Assembly: GCA_028551475.1 (NCBI GenBank)
Contig: CM052360.1
Coordinates: forward strand, 23,940,682 to 24,004,681
DNA: 64,000 nucleotides
Source of the DNA: Casuarina equisetifolia
Taxonomy: Eukaryota; Streptophyta; Magnoliopsida; Fagales; Casuarinaceae
Reading direction: 5' to 3'
Shown piece after piece: positions 48,877 through 59,440 of the stretch; position 1 is the stretch's first letter; every line of letters starts with the position of its first letter. Below the pieces are notes generated by a model that saw only the letters and a list, made by a program, of their open reading frames with translations, was not told the origin of the DNA and ran no database searches. A program made the translations under genes and the position numbers.

Positions 48877-50336
48877 TCATTTACTTGCATCCCTGGAGCA
48901 ACATGACCTCAATTCTTCAATTAAAGAATTCAAATCACGGTCAGATGATCCCCCTTGCTCAACAGCCCTCCGGGCCATCTCCCCGAGTGCCTGGGCTCTC
49001 TTTCTCATTTCCTCTGCTTCTTCCCCAACCATAATTCGCTTCACCGCCTTCTCGACTGCTTCCTTGTTGACAAAATCTCCCACCTCGTCAACCCATCGCT
49101 GAACACCAACACCAACTCCGATTTTCAGTACCTCTGTCACAAACTTTTCATTGTAGAACTGCTCCCCGAACACAGGCCATGTAACTAAAGGAACCCCAGC
49201 ACTGATTCCTTCCAAAGTTGAATTCCACCCGCAGTGAGTCACAAACCCTCCAACTGCGTCGTGATCAAGAATCAAAACTTGGGGTGCCCAGCCTCTTATA
49301 ATTAGTCCCTTGCCCTCCATTCTCTTCTCAAACCCTTCAGGTAACCAATCTTCCTCTTCCTTTTCGTTTTTGCCTTTCCTTACTACCCAAATGAATTGCT
49401 GACCCGAGGCCTCAAGACCCATTGCAATCTCCATCAGTTGAGAATCAGTAAAGTTAGTGGTACTTCCAAAGCATACATACACAACTGAGTTGGTTTTCTT
49501 CGTATTAAGCCACTTCAAGCATTCACGTTCATCAACGGAAGCCTCTTTCCCCCTCCGCGCTTTATCAACAGTTTCCTTGTTGCATAGGGAAACCGGCCCG
49601 ACATGCCACGCCCTCTTTCCCAAAACTTCTCTGTAATGATCTGCATAGGCCGGCTCCAGCTCGTAGAAGCTATTTGCAACCATCCCATAGCTTCTCGGTT
49701 CTGCTTCCGCGGCTTCTTTCAAAATTTTGGTGAGTTCATTTTCAACCTTTTGCAGCATGAATTCTGGAAGTTTCATCCTTGTCAACTTTATCTCTCCAGG
49801 GAAGTCAGGAAGGATAAAAGGTTCCGAATCGGATAAAACTTTCTTGTGAGGTTCATAGCGCCATGTATTCTCCCAGGCAGATGTGGAGAAAAAACTGGTT
49901 CCTTGAAAATTAAGCCTGGGGATTCCGAATTTAGCGGCAACATCAGTTGTCCATGGAAATAGATAGTCGGCAACGAGACAATCAGAATGGTAGTCAAGGA
50001 GTAGCTGCTCAAATGGTTGTTGAAGCATCCTAAGTGCTTTCATGAAAGTGCCTTTCATCTCTTTGGAAGTGAGCGAGTCCATGTTCTCGCATCCTTCTGG
50101 TAGGCCAGCCTTTTCAGCCGGAAACTCGATCGTTAGGATATCAACCATGACTCCGCCGCGAGTTTTGGCCCTTCAAACATTCTGGAGAAGTACGGGACGT
50201 TGAGAGGGGTGGTGACTATGCTTGCCTTCACGCCTCGCGTTGCAAATAGCTTGGCCATGTCTGCCATGGGAATCATGTGGCCATGGGCCATGAAAGGGAA
50301 GAAGAGTATGTGAAGCTGAGGATCTTCGCTACTCAT
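48877..50336 (-). pseudogene. UGT-G: UGT73-type gene with a single frameshift
   Basis: The start at 50336 gives [20 protein letters not shown] (catalytic His included). The frame runs to FSRMFEGPK, where one base is missing at about 50172 compared with paralogues (expected MFERAKT). The remaining 423 codons (50148-48877) are open, including the catalytic Asp in LVADYLFPW and a perfect PSPG box from [16 protein letters not shown] to VFGEQ. Everything except this one base is intact, so it is either a very young pseudogene or a functional gene with a sequencing error. It is the nearest relative of UGT-F. Confidence 0.88.
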
Positions 50337-50519
50337 TACACCAGGAAAGCGGATTAAAACTTTATTTTCAGCAGAAGAAGAAAAGCTTATGATGGTAGCA
50401 GGGAGAGGAGGAACTAAAAGGGTAATTCTTGGTAATACTTGAATGAAAAGGCGATTTGGGTTTTTGATTCTGGAAGCGAAATTTGAACTGCTTTCTTCCG
50501 TGAACGCAATTCATGCTGC

Positions 50520-50665
50520 GCTGGGTGCGCCTGTTCTTGCAGTGACACCCGCTTTAAAGCCCATGGCACCTGCACGTAGTGCCGGTTATGCATGAGTAAC
50601 ATCTGCCCGTGAAGCAGTCGTACACGTTCGGGCAACATCCGTAAACGATAAATAAACTTCTGGGG
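50520..50665 (-). promoter_or_regulatory. Partial shared upstream block of UGT-G
   Basis: It contains GCATGAGTAACATCTGCC, GTACACGTTCGGGCAACATC and AAACTTCTGGGGTATGG, aligned with the gene-proximal part of the blocks of UGT-B and F. The distal part (GGTGACATGAT...) is missing, as if the block was cut at about 50665. Confidence 0.4.
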
Positions 50666-50699
50666 TATGGTGAATTGAAGAAGCCTCAAGGGAGAGAAT

Positions 50700-51686
50700 C
50701 ATTAATCAAATTATAGTTACGAGTCTTGATCTTGATCTAAAACATCTAGAATATTTTTGGCTTTAAGTGAATTTATAGAATTTAAGCAACGATCCAAAGA
50801 TATTCGCAACAGTGTGTAATAAGGATTCATGAAATTTTCAAAGTAGACAATCTTAAGGAGCAATAAGAATTAAGATGTCTAACCCTTCTTTTGTTAAATG
50901 TTTAATGTCAACTTACACTAAAACTATATGGAAGTATATTAGAAGGCATAAAACCTAACTCAAAGGCTAAATCAAGAATTAGATGAAACTTCTTTTATTT
51001 AAACTTAACCACTCTTCTTTCTCTCTAGTATAAGACTCATGGGACCCTTGCACACCAAGAAGTCATCTTAATAGGAATGACATTATGTAAATAATGGGTT
51101 TGGAGTATGACCTAACTTAACTTTGATACCTATTAAAAAGTCTCAAGCATTATCCAAAAGTTGTTTAAAAGTTGAAAGAAATTTCATTCATTTAAACTTA
51201 ATTAGGTTTCCTCATCACTAATGTGAGACTTTTGGCCTCTAATATGGTAATTGTACTTTTATTTTTTTTTATAAATATATGATTTTATTCATCTAAGTAG
51301 GAAGGAATATAAAAGTATAGGGATATACTCCAGTATGACAAATTCATCTAAAACAAATTAAGTTTAAAATTTTTCAATTATGACATATTAAAATATTTGT
51401 TTAAAAAATTTTAATAAAAATGATCGTATTTTTATTTATTCTCATTGATTGAGTTCTAAAATAATAATTGTACTATTTCATAAGAACGAAGAGTTAAATA
51501 AGATCCTACTACATTAGTTTTTTCATATATATACACATATGTAAGAATCATATAAAACCAATAAAACTACTGCCAAATATTCAATTCTCACCACAACAAC
51601 ATATCACCTTACAGCTATTGTTATTCTTTCTAATTTTTTTTTATCTTTTCAAGCGACAAAATGAATCCCCGACAAGTAAAAATCTT
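50700..51686. other. Spacer between UGT-G and UGT-H
   Basis: No gene recognised. It holds AT-rich repeat-like phrases (TTTATTTAAACTTAA, GTATAAGACTC) similar to those near 25200 and 53370. Confidence 0.45.
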
Positions 51687-53102
51687 TCAAGTCTCTTTCT
51701 TGCACGATTTAAGCTCCTCAATTAAACTCTCGGCTTCCTTATACGAGGATCCACCTTCTTCAACGGCTCTCTTGGCCTTCTCTGCAAGCTCTTCAGCTCG
51801 CCTTCTCATGACCATGGTCTCACCACCACTCATCAACGTTTTCACCGCCGCCTCCACCTTCTCTCTTCCAACCAACGCCTTCTTTTCGACAATAAACGGC
51901 ATCCATTCCACGTTCCCAACTCGTACTCCAACCTTCAAAACATCAGTTACCAGTTTCTCATTCAAGAACTGCTCTGCCGTGAGGGGCCAGGTGATCATGG
52001 GTACCCCGGAGCTCAGTCCCTCCAGCGTAGAGTTCCATCCACAATGGGTCATGAAACCTCCCACCGCAGCGTGTTCTAGTATGATCAGCTGCGGTGCCCA
52101 CCCTCTTATTATCAGTCCCTTCTTTGATTCTTTCATCCTCTCCTCAAATCCGTCGGGAAGCCACTGTGGTGCCTCCGATTCGTTGATCTTTCCGACCACC
52201 CAAATGAATGGATGGTTGGAAGCCTCGAGACCGTGAGCTATCTCCAGGAGCTGTTTTGGTGTAAGGCGAGCCAAGCTGCCGAAACTGACATAGAGAACAG
52301 AGTAGGGTTCCTTGTCATCCAACCACCCCATGCAGCTTTGCTTGTCAGTTGATGCTTGCCTTCCTCTCTCAGCCTTATCTGCGATGTTTCTGTTGCATAG
52401 AGACACTGGTCCTATAACCCAAGCTTTCCTTCCCATCACCTTCCTGAAATATTCAACGTAAGCAGGCTCCAATTCATACAAAGTATTGATCAAAGTCCCC
52501 AAGCTACTCGCCTCTGCTTCAACCAACTTACCAAAATTCTCAGATTCTCTAACAAAAGCCGGGAGCTGGGACCTTGTGAGCTCGATCTGATCAGGAAGAC
52601 CCGGCACCAAAAAAGGCTCATAGTCCGAACCCACCTTCTCGTGCGGCGCATAGGATATTATATTCTCCGTGAGACAGCGAGGGAAACACCCACTTCCGTT
52701 GAAGCAAATCCTTTTAATTTTGAGCCCGTCAATGAGCTCACCCGCCCAGCGGTGAAACCAGTAGACGACGATGCAGTCAGGCCGGTGGTCAAGTAGGAAG
52801 AGCCTGAGAGGCTCCTGGAGGGCTGAGGTGTCGGTGAAACCGGTGGCAAACATGTCTGTGTCTAACGGGGCAGCATCTTCTTGTAATTGGAGGGCGTGTA
52901 TAGAGATCTTGAGCCCCAGCTGTTGGTCGCGGAGGATGCAGTTTTGGAACTGGGAGGTGCTAGTGGGGGCAACTATGATGGTGGTTTTGGTTCCATGGGA
53001 GGCGAAAAGTCTAGCCGTGTCCACCATCGGTATCTGATGGCCTCCGCCCACGAAGGGGAAGAAGAACATTTCGACCGGTCTCGGAGCTTCTTCTGAGCCC
53101 AT
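51687..53102 (-). CDS. UGT-H: divergent UGT73-type glycosyltransferase, intact frame
   Basis: An open single exon of 471 residues, clearly in the UGT73 family but of a different subgroup from the rest of the array. It has FFPFVGGGHQIPMVDTARLF with candidate catalytic His22, a PSPG box at residues 335-378 from WAPQLIILEHAAVGGF to PLTAEQ (terminal Gln), and SVLYVSFGSLARL before it. The wording (GGGHQIPM, FHRW) resembles UGT73 members that act on triterpenoid glycosides, but the substrate is not determinable. The residue aligned with the catalytic Asp is Tyr114 (IVVYWFHRW, codon TAC), one base change from GAC, so activity may be altered. It carries the shared upstream block at 53990-54220. Confidence 0.9.
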   Translation of the reverse strand: MGSEEAPRPVEMFFFPFVGGGHQIPMVDTARLFASHGTKTTIIVAPTSTSQFQNCILRDQQLGLKISIHALQLQEDAAPLDTDMFATGFTDTSALQEPLRLFLLDHRPDCIVVYWFHRWAGELIDGLKIKRICFNGSGCFPRCLTENIISYAPHEKVGSDYEPFLVPGLPDQIELTRSQLPAFVRESENFGKLVEAEASSLGTLINTLYELEPAYVEYFRKVMGRKAWVIGPVSLCNRNIADKAERGRQASTDKQSCMGWLDDKEPYSVLYVSFGSLARLTPKQLLEIAHGLEASNHPFIWVVGKINESEAPQWLPDGFEERMKESKKGLIIRGWAPQLIILEHAAVGGFMTHCGWNSTLEGLSSGVPMITWPLTAEQFLNEKLVTDVLKVGVRVGNVEWMPFIVEKKALVGREKVEAAVKTLMSGGETMVMRRRAEELAEKAKRAVEEGGSSYKEAESLIEELKSCKKET

Positions 53103-53109
53103 GGCGCCG

Positions 53110-53989
53110 AGAAAGAAAGCGAGACGAACGTGACCAACTCGAACTGGACGTCAGGTGGGATATAGAACCTGAATAAACTATGTTTTCTTACAGGCCTATA
53201 GAAGCATAGCTCTCACGAAGAATTTATAGAAGTTTTGAAGATAATTTCAATTTATAAAGATCAATTCTAGGTGAATCTGTATGTGGTAAAAAGAAATAAA
53301 AATGGTTACGAGACTCAAAATTTTAATTTAAAAATTAATTTAAGAGTTAAGAATGTATTATTTCATTTAAACTTCATCACAAAAAATTATGTACCTAATT
53401 TATGATTTTTTTCAATGACATTTCACTCAAAGTCACATAAAGTGGTGCAAATTCAAAATTTAGACTACAACTCTGTATAATAAAGTGTGACTTAAAAGTT
53501 AAATTAAGAGTTAAAAATATTTTTCTCATTTAAGTTTCATCACAAAAAATCGTATATTATCCATATGTAAATAATAAATGTTTCGTATTTAAAAAATATG
53601 ATCAAATGTTTTAACACCAAAAATATTTTTTTAACTTATAAATTAACTTTTAAATTTTTTAATATGACATCATAGTTAGGTTGAAGTCCTTCAACTTATC
53701 TAGTTCAAATATATTCAATAAGCTAAAAAGCATACACTTCATCCACTTCAATCTTAAATCTAAAATATATTTAGCATGCAAGAAACTATTAAACTTGAAA
53801 CTTTGTATGATAAGAATATAGTCATTACATAATATTTTCTTATAAGTTAACTTTTAAATTAGACTTTAAATTTTTTAATAATATGAATCAGCAGTGCGAA
53901 AGATTATGAACTCTATCCCCGTTCACAATCTTCTTACCCCATCACTAAGAGTAAGAAGAAAAAAAAAAGTGTAGGTGACAGCTCCGGTG
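53110..53989. other. Upstream region of UGT-H
   Basis: AT-rich, with two diverged copies of a phrase ending TTAAGAGTTAA-AAT-T-TTTCATTTAA (about 53340 and 53500). These resemble a dispersed repeat seen near 25200. No gene. Confidence 0.4.
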
Positions 53990-54220
53990 ACGTATGTCAC
54001 AAGTCATCCTCGTTCGAGGAACATCCGGAAACCAGAGGAAAATGTTTGTCGTACCGGCAGAAAGCAGCGGAGACAGTGATGTTTCGGGGAAACTTTATGC
54101 ATCGGCACTTTTCGCCATGCATGAGATCCGTTCGTTGTGACACGAACTCCTGCTTCTGAACATCTGAAAGCAACCCAAGTTTACAGTAATTCAGAAACCG
54201 AAGAACAAGGCGTCTAGAAA
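53990..54220 (-). promoter_or_regulatory. Shared upstream block of UGT-H
   Basis: About 0.9-1.1 kb upstream of the ATG. It has CGTTCGAGGAACATCCGGAA, GGAAACTTTATGCATCGGC, TTCGCCATGCATGAG, GTTGTGACACGAACTCCTGC and CAACCCAAGTTTACAGTAA, which line up with the blocks of UGT-B and F. A (CTT)n microsatellite follows at about 54284-54316. Confidence 0.4.
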
Positions 54221-54399
54221 TGAGTGAAAATGAGTGGGAAGACTCAGATACGTGTGATCCGAGGAACAAGGTGCTGGCCCTTTGTTTTCTTCTTCTTCTT
54301 CTTCTTCTTCTTCTTCAGGATGCATGTAGATGATTCCGGAGGAACCAGAAAGTGAATGTGATCTCAGCGATTAATAAAATAAGTTCCAGAGAATAGCCA

Positions 54400-54869
54400 C
54401 CTACTCCTATCGATGTGGGACAAATGACACTGGCTGGTTAGAAAGCAGTTGGACTTCTGTCTAAAAGCAAATATATTAAGATCATACTTAAAACAAATAT
54501 ATCTACTTTTATATAGCAGTTCTTCTGAGTTATGACAGAAACACTATTATAATACAAAAGCAGATTACGCTGCACCAGCTCACTTAAAGAATATTAACCG
54601 AAGATTACAGAAGCAAGTTTGCTATAAACCAATGAATAACAAGAACTAAGCCCAGTGATTGATTGATCACTGATAACTAAATGGCTGACTTGGCCTACAA
54701 AAATAGCTAGAAGAATAGTTACAAGCCTTCTCACAAAAAGGCAAACAGCTCTAATGTTTCTGAATCAATATGATTCAGAGGCTACAAATCTCTTATGATG
54801 TATGAATTATGTTGACTTCTTGGCACTGTATTCGATTAGCCAGAGTAGTAAGGATGGTGATCTCCGGTG
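54400..54869. other. Intergenic sequence
   Basis: No gene recognised. It precedes the 3' end of the CBS-domain gene and may include its 3' UTR. Confidence 0.5.
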
Positions 54870-57385
54870 CTACGCTGACTTTTCACCGGCACGCTTTATC
54901 TGAAGAGCAGCTCTAACAACATTTCCCCTTGTAATTAGTCCAACCTTCCACATTTAAGCAGAGATCAATAAGAAACTAGCTGTTGCTGGTAAGCACCAGG
55001 AGTTGATATTTCGAATGGAAAAACATGTGTTCTTATCCTTACCAGCTTGCCATCACCATCTACTACGGGTAGCCGATGGTACTTTGTTCGAAGCAACAAC
55101 CTAACATTGGAAGATTGGGTTTAGAGAATTGGAGTTCCAATTGCCAACCAAGAAAATGACATAACAGATGAAAATCATTCAAATTGCACATTCCTACACA
55201 TTCTCATATTCAGAGAATGTCATCATATGACACATGTTTGGAGCCATAGGCGTAATCATGCATAGATAGAAACAATGAAACCATAACTTCTGTAAGAAAG
55301 AGCAAGGTAGTGTGCAAAGATACTAACAGATTTTACAGACAACTATCTGGAATGACAAAACAGGCACAAAGAAGATATATTAAAACAAGTAGAAGAAATA
55401 AATACCTAGCAGCGTCTTCCAGGTTGGTTGATTCATAAACAACAAGCGGAGCAGGTGTCATCAAGTCACCAACAACCTAGCCATTAGTTTTACTTAGCAG
55501 CTTCTGTATCTCATTGAACGTCTGCAAAATTTTCTAGGATTAGAAGGCAGAGTGTTTGAAGAAGCCATTATTCATACATCCTAGCTTATGGCAGTAATTT
55601 TACTGGACTCACACTTTACTTACAGTTTTATCAATTATTATGTTGAAAGAGCTTAGACCAAGCCTGGTAGACTCATTTATTAACTAAGAATGCTTAAATG
55701 TCTACAGGATTGCAGATATCTATATTGTCTCCTCTTTGTAGCGCGCAATTGCATGGAATGAGGATTGTAGTTATGATTGATCCAATACATTAGAAAAAAT
55801 AGGGTGTTTTCTTCAGCGAATTATAAGAATAAATTAAAGGCGATGGGCTATTCCCTACAAAAGTTTTGTTCAAGCCAACAGAGATGTTACCAATGAACAA
55901 AATACTTCATTCTGCAGATTCAGTAGAACACTTGAATTAATTCATGTTCATATCGAGCAAACCAATTATAACATAGTATTTGCTCTATAACTTAACTGCA
56001 GCGGCTTAGCATCATGGCATGATTGCCAATGCCAAATTCACCCAAAAGGGAAAAGAATATGAGAGAAATACATGATTCATGCCTCGGCACTTAGCTTCAG
56101 ATTGCATCAGCTTTCGCACAAATACATTCATATTACGTCTTCTATACAAAAGAGTGAATGAACTTTCCACACAAGGATACTGTATCAGCCCAAATAATTA
56201 ATTGATTGGGATTGAACTGACCGAATGAGAAAGATTTTAGCATAACAAGACACTACTAACACTTTTCATTTTATCATAATGCTTCGAATTCTTTTCCAAA
56301 AAAAAAAAATTGCAGTTACATATCAAATCAATTGACATGAGTCAATTGCACACCTATACAAGGTAATATCTCAAACAAATTTTAACTTTTTTCTTTCACG
56401 TTTTCTAACTGAGAAGTATTGCGATCATGACAGCAGAAGTGTTAGATCTGTATTTATTCATGAGAAGGTGGGAAAGCGCCAACAGAGATAATTTAGAAAT
56501 GCAAAACAGAGGCATATGAATGAGCCAATACAAGAAAAAACAGTATGATTGCACTAATGATAGCGTGAAATGGGCAAAAAGAGGAGCAAAGGGTGACTTG
56601 GGAAGGGCTTACAAAGAAAGAAATATAGTTTGCGACCTAACGAGGGTCAATGCCCAGAGAGGGCTAGGTGGCATAGAAGCATCAATGTAACTGGCCCTAA
56701 TCAGTTGGAATTAAGTCTAAATTGAGTTTATGGAGAGTAACTTAAAACAACAAGCCGAATGGACTACAACAGCAACATTCCCAGAACTTATAAGGAAGCC
56801 CATAAAGAGATACTCATTCTGTTGTGAGGGTATGTCTAGTAATTCGTCCAAAACAGAGCGATACATAGGACAAGCCATGATGAAGTCTAACTTCATTCCA
56901 TGTATGAAACTCCCAAGGAAATCATAAGATTACAACTTGCAAATCAGGCATAAACGACAGATAATTCTATGACTTATGACCCTACTCCCATTATTAGAGG
57001 ATAGTAGGTAAATAAGAATGATGAAATAACGAGAGTTTTGTCACTACTTTTAGTCCCTACATCACGGTGCCTTGAATCTAGTACGCCTAAACCACCTCAC
57101 TATCAATTAACTCCCTCTTGAGATATTCTTGATTCAAGAGTCTTGCTGGGGAGGATTGGGTATGCTTCTATGTGCACACACACCATACGTATATATTTCT
57201 AAGATGTCGTCGTATACTTCAACTTTTTGAATATAAGTAGAAATACAAGAATCTCATGGCAGTACAAGCAATGCAAAACATTTAAGCAAAATAGAGGAGC
57301 AGGATTTAGAAGACAATATTCTTACATACTCTCCATGTTCTGCGACATCAGGGAACACACTTGTGTCACTTTGACAGCCACCTAA
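54870..57385 (-). pseudogene. CBSX-type CBS-domain protein gene, decayed
   Basis: Four exon-like pieces in order on the minus strand encode the second CBS domain of a plastid CBSX1/2-like protein. They are 57385-57320 (SDTSVFPDV), 55521-55406 (TFNEIQKLLSKTNG, then VVGDLMTPAPLVVYESTNLE), 55100-55043 (LLLRTKYHRLPVVDGDGKL) and 54944-54870 (VGLITRGNVVRAALQIKRAG and the stop). Each junction keeps GT-AG signals and phase. CBSX proteins bind adenosine nucleotides and tune thioredoxins. Lesions: a TAG at 55479-55477 where Lys is expected after SKTNG, and a one-base loss after FPDV that turns STWK into another frame. The N-terminal CBS domain was not found; a LINE fragment lies upstream at 58340. The 1.8-kb gap 55522-57319 is intron-like and otherwise empty. 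Confidence 0.8.
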
Positions 57386-58339
57386 TAGCAATAAAAGAAC
57401 ATGTAAGTTGCTATAAAGGGAAACAAAAAAAAAAGAGAGAGAAAGACAAATTGATTAGCTAAGATAAAATTCGAAATTATCAAAGTCTTGTCCAATATAT
57501 TAATGAGGACTCCCTTGAAATTCATAAAATATCTTTATGCATTCCACAAACACCAATGCGACCCAAGATCACATTTTACACAATCAGAGGTCGGATATTT
57601 AGAGTCAGAAACTCTCATCTACATTGAATTTGACTAGCCAGAGAATAGAAAGTAATAATATCTGACTCTACCTGATATTGAGTCTAGTGCTAACAAGTCA
57701 TAGAAACAACACCAACCTGCAACAGATAGCAACCTCAAGTCACACCTTGAAGCAAAACAATCTCATATGCGATTATATGCCTCAACGAAACTGGCTACCT
57801 TAAATTTACAAATAAAATACCAGTTAAAAAGTTTTTGTGCAAATTGAAGCTGACAATAATAAAAGATGTCACCAACAGTTTAAAAAAAAAAATAATCATC
57901 AGCAATAACAAAAACGTGATGTACAGGAGAGAAGGGTTCAATGCCGGCTCATTATCTTTAAGGGTTCAAAATATCATTTGCGTACCAGGCTGAGTGTAAT
58001 GTAGGACAAATCTAGAAAAATTGTCTGTATTGGCTTTGGTTAAGAAATTAGAATGATTTACTTGTGTAGTTAGGGTTTATGGTGTGACCATGGCTTGAAA
58101 CAATTGGTATGGTATGGAAGAGAGAAAAGGAGTTGAAAGAACACAAGCTGCTAGCATTATGGGCTAGTAGGAAAATTAAGTAAGTTAAAAAAGATACATT
58201 AGCATAAACCCTAACTCCAAATAGAATCAAAACTCCAACTTAACTTGCAAAGAAATTATAATTGAACAGGACTAAAGCCTACACATGGAGTCCATCCTAA
58301 AATAAAACAGCCCAACTATAACAATATAACCTACATATA
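57386..58339. other. Intergenic or intronic sequence upstream of the CBSX remnant
   Basis: No further CBSX exon could be recognised here. AT-rich, without clear repeats. Confidence 0.45.
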
Positions 58340-59440
58340 GAATTGATGAATAGGGAATGAGACATCTAAGTTATGCTGGACAATTACAATTGGAAAAATC
58401 AATTCTTACTTATATTTGTACCTTTTGGATGCAAATGTTCCTTCTCTCAAAACATATTATTTATGAAACTGAAAAAAAGATTAAGCACTTTCTATGGGTA
58501 GGAAATTCAAAAGATCATAAAACTTATAAGGTTGCCTGGCAAGTTTTTTGTTCACCTAAAAAGGAAAGAGGACTTAGACTACTAGACCTTAAAGTGTCGA
58601 ATAAGGTTTTGTTGGGGCAATCACTTTGGAATCTCATCAATTTTTCAAGTTTATCCTTATGGAATAAATGAATTCATAGTACTAAATGCAGGAGAACTTC
58701 AATTATGTATCTTGACATCAAAGGAAATATGACATGGAATTGGAGAAGTTTTTTAAAGTTACAATAAGTTCTCACCTATATGCCTTATAAACCTTTTTAT
58801 GTTGTAAAAAAACATATAAGGAATTGCACCAAGTGAATTTTTAGGTTGAACGGTATAATTTGATATGGTTAGCAAGAATCAACAAACATAATTTTATTGG
58901 TCGGCTTATATGTAGGAACAAACTTTCTACGATAGATGTGATTTCTTGATGGCTCCCATCAATTGATCTATATTATAATTTATGTGACTCTCAATATGAA
59001 AGTAGATCACACTTGTTTTTTAGTATACTTGGACTAGTCAGATTTGGAAAAGTATTCTAGCACAACAAGGCCTTCATAAGAACATTGAATATTGAAATTT
59101 TGAACTGCAATAGATGATTAAAGCAACTAAGAAAAAGAAATTGGTTCCAAAGCTTTTTAAACTTTCTTTCTTAGCATGTCTTTATTGTATATGGTTTGAA
59201 CATAATTATAGACATTTTTAAAATAAGACTATTGATATACCAATTTTGTTTGCTAGAATCCAAAAAGTAGTTCGTGAGAAAGCATCTCTATTTAGGAACA
59301 TTAAACTTTTTCATGCAAATGTTTTATTATGTCATAACTATCATAGATGAATTGTAATGTTGGGGTATGCCCATAAACTTTTGTGTTATCTTATTCTTCA
59401 ATGAATAAACTCACATATTTATAAAATAAAATAAAATAAT
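58340..59440 (+). mobile_element. 5'-truncated LINE (ORF2 C-terminus and tail)
   Basis: It begins in the post-reverse-transcriptase region (RHLSYAGQLQLEKSILTY, then KVAWQVFCSPKKERGLRLLD), open for 104 codons to 58671. It continues, decayed, through the zinc-binding part (about 59000-59200, ACLYCIWFEHN-type) to RKVVREKASLFRNIKL and an A-rich tail (TAAAATAAAATAAAAT). It is in plus orientation, opposite to the LINE at 1786-8107 and of a different subfamily. It supplies the reference for the small fragments at 760, 14880 and 15780. Confidence 0.78.

Noticed and set aside
51661-52236. 191-codon plus-strand frame
   Set aside because: Antisense to UGT-H coding sequence; a shadow of a real gene. The same applies to 12201-12635, 18113-18595 and 23316-23849.
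11240-53102. Plant metabolic gene cluster
   Set aside because: Only one enzyme family (UGT73) is present. No P450, terpene synthase, acyltransferase, methyltransferase or similar gene was recognised among the UGT genes, so a tandem array is the simpler reading.
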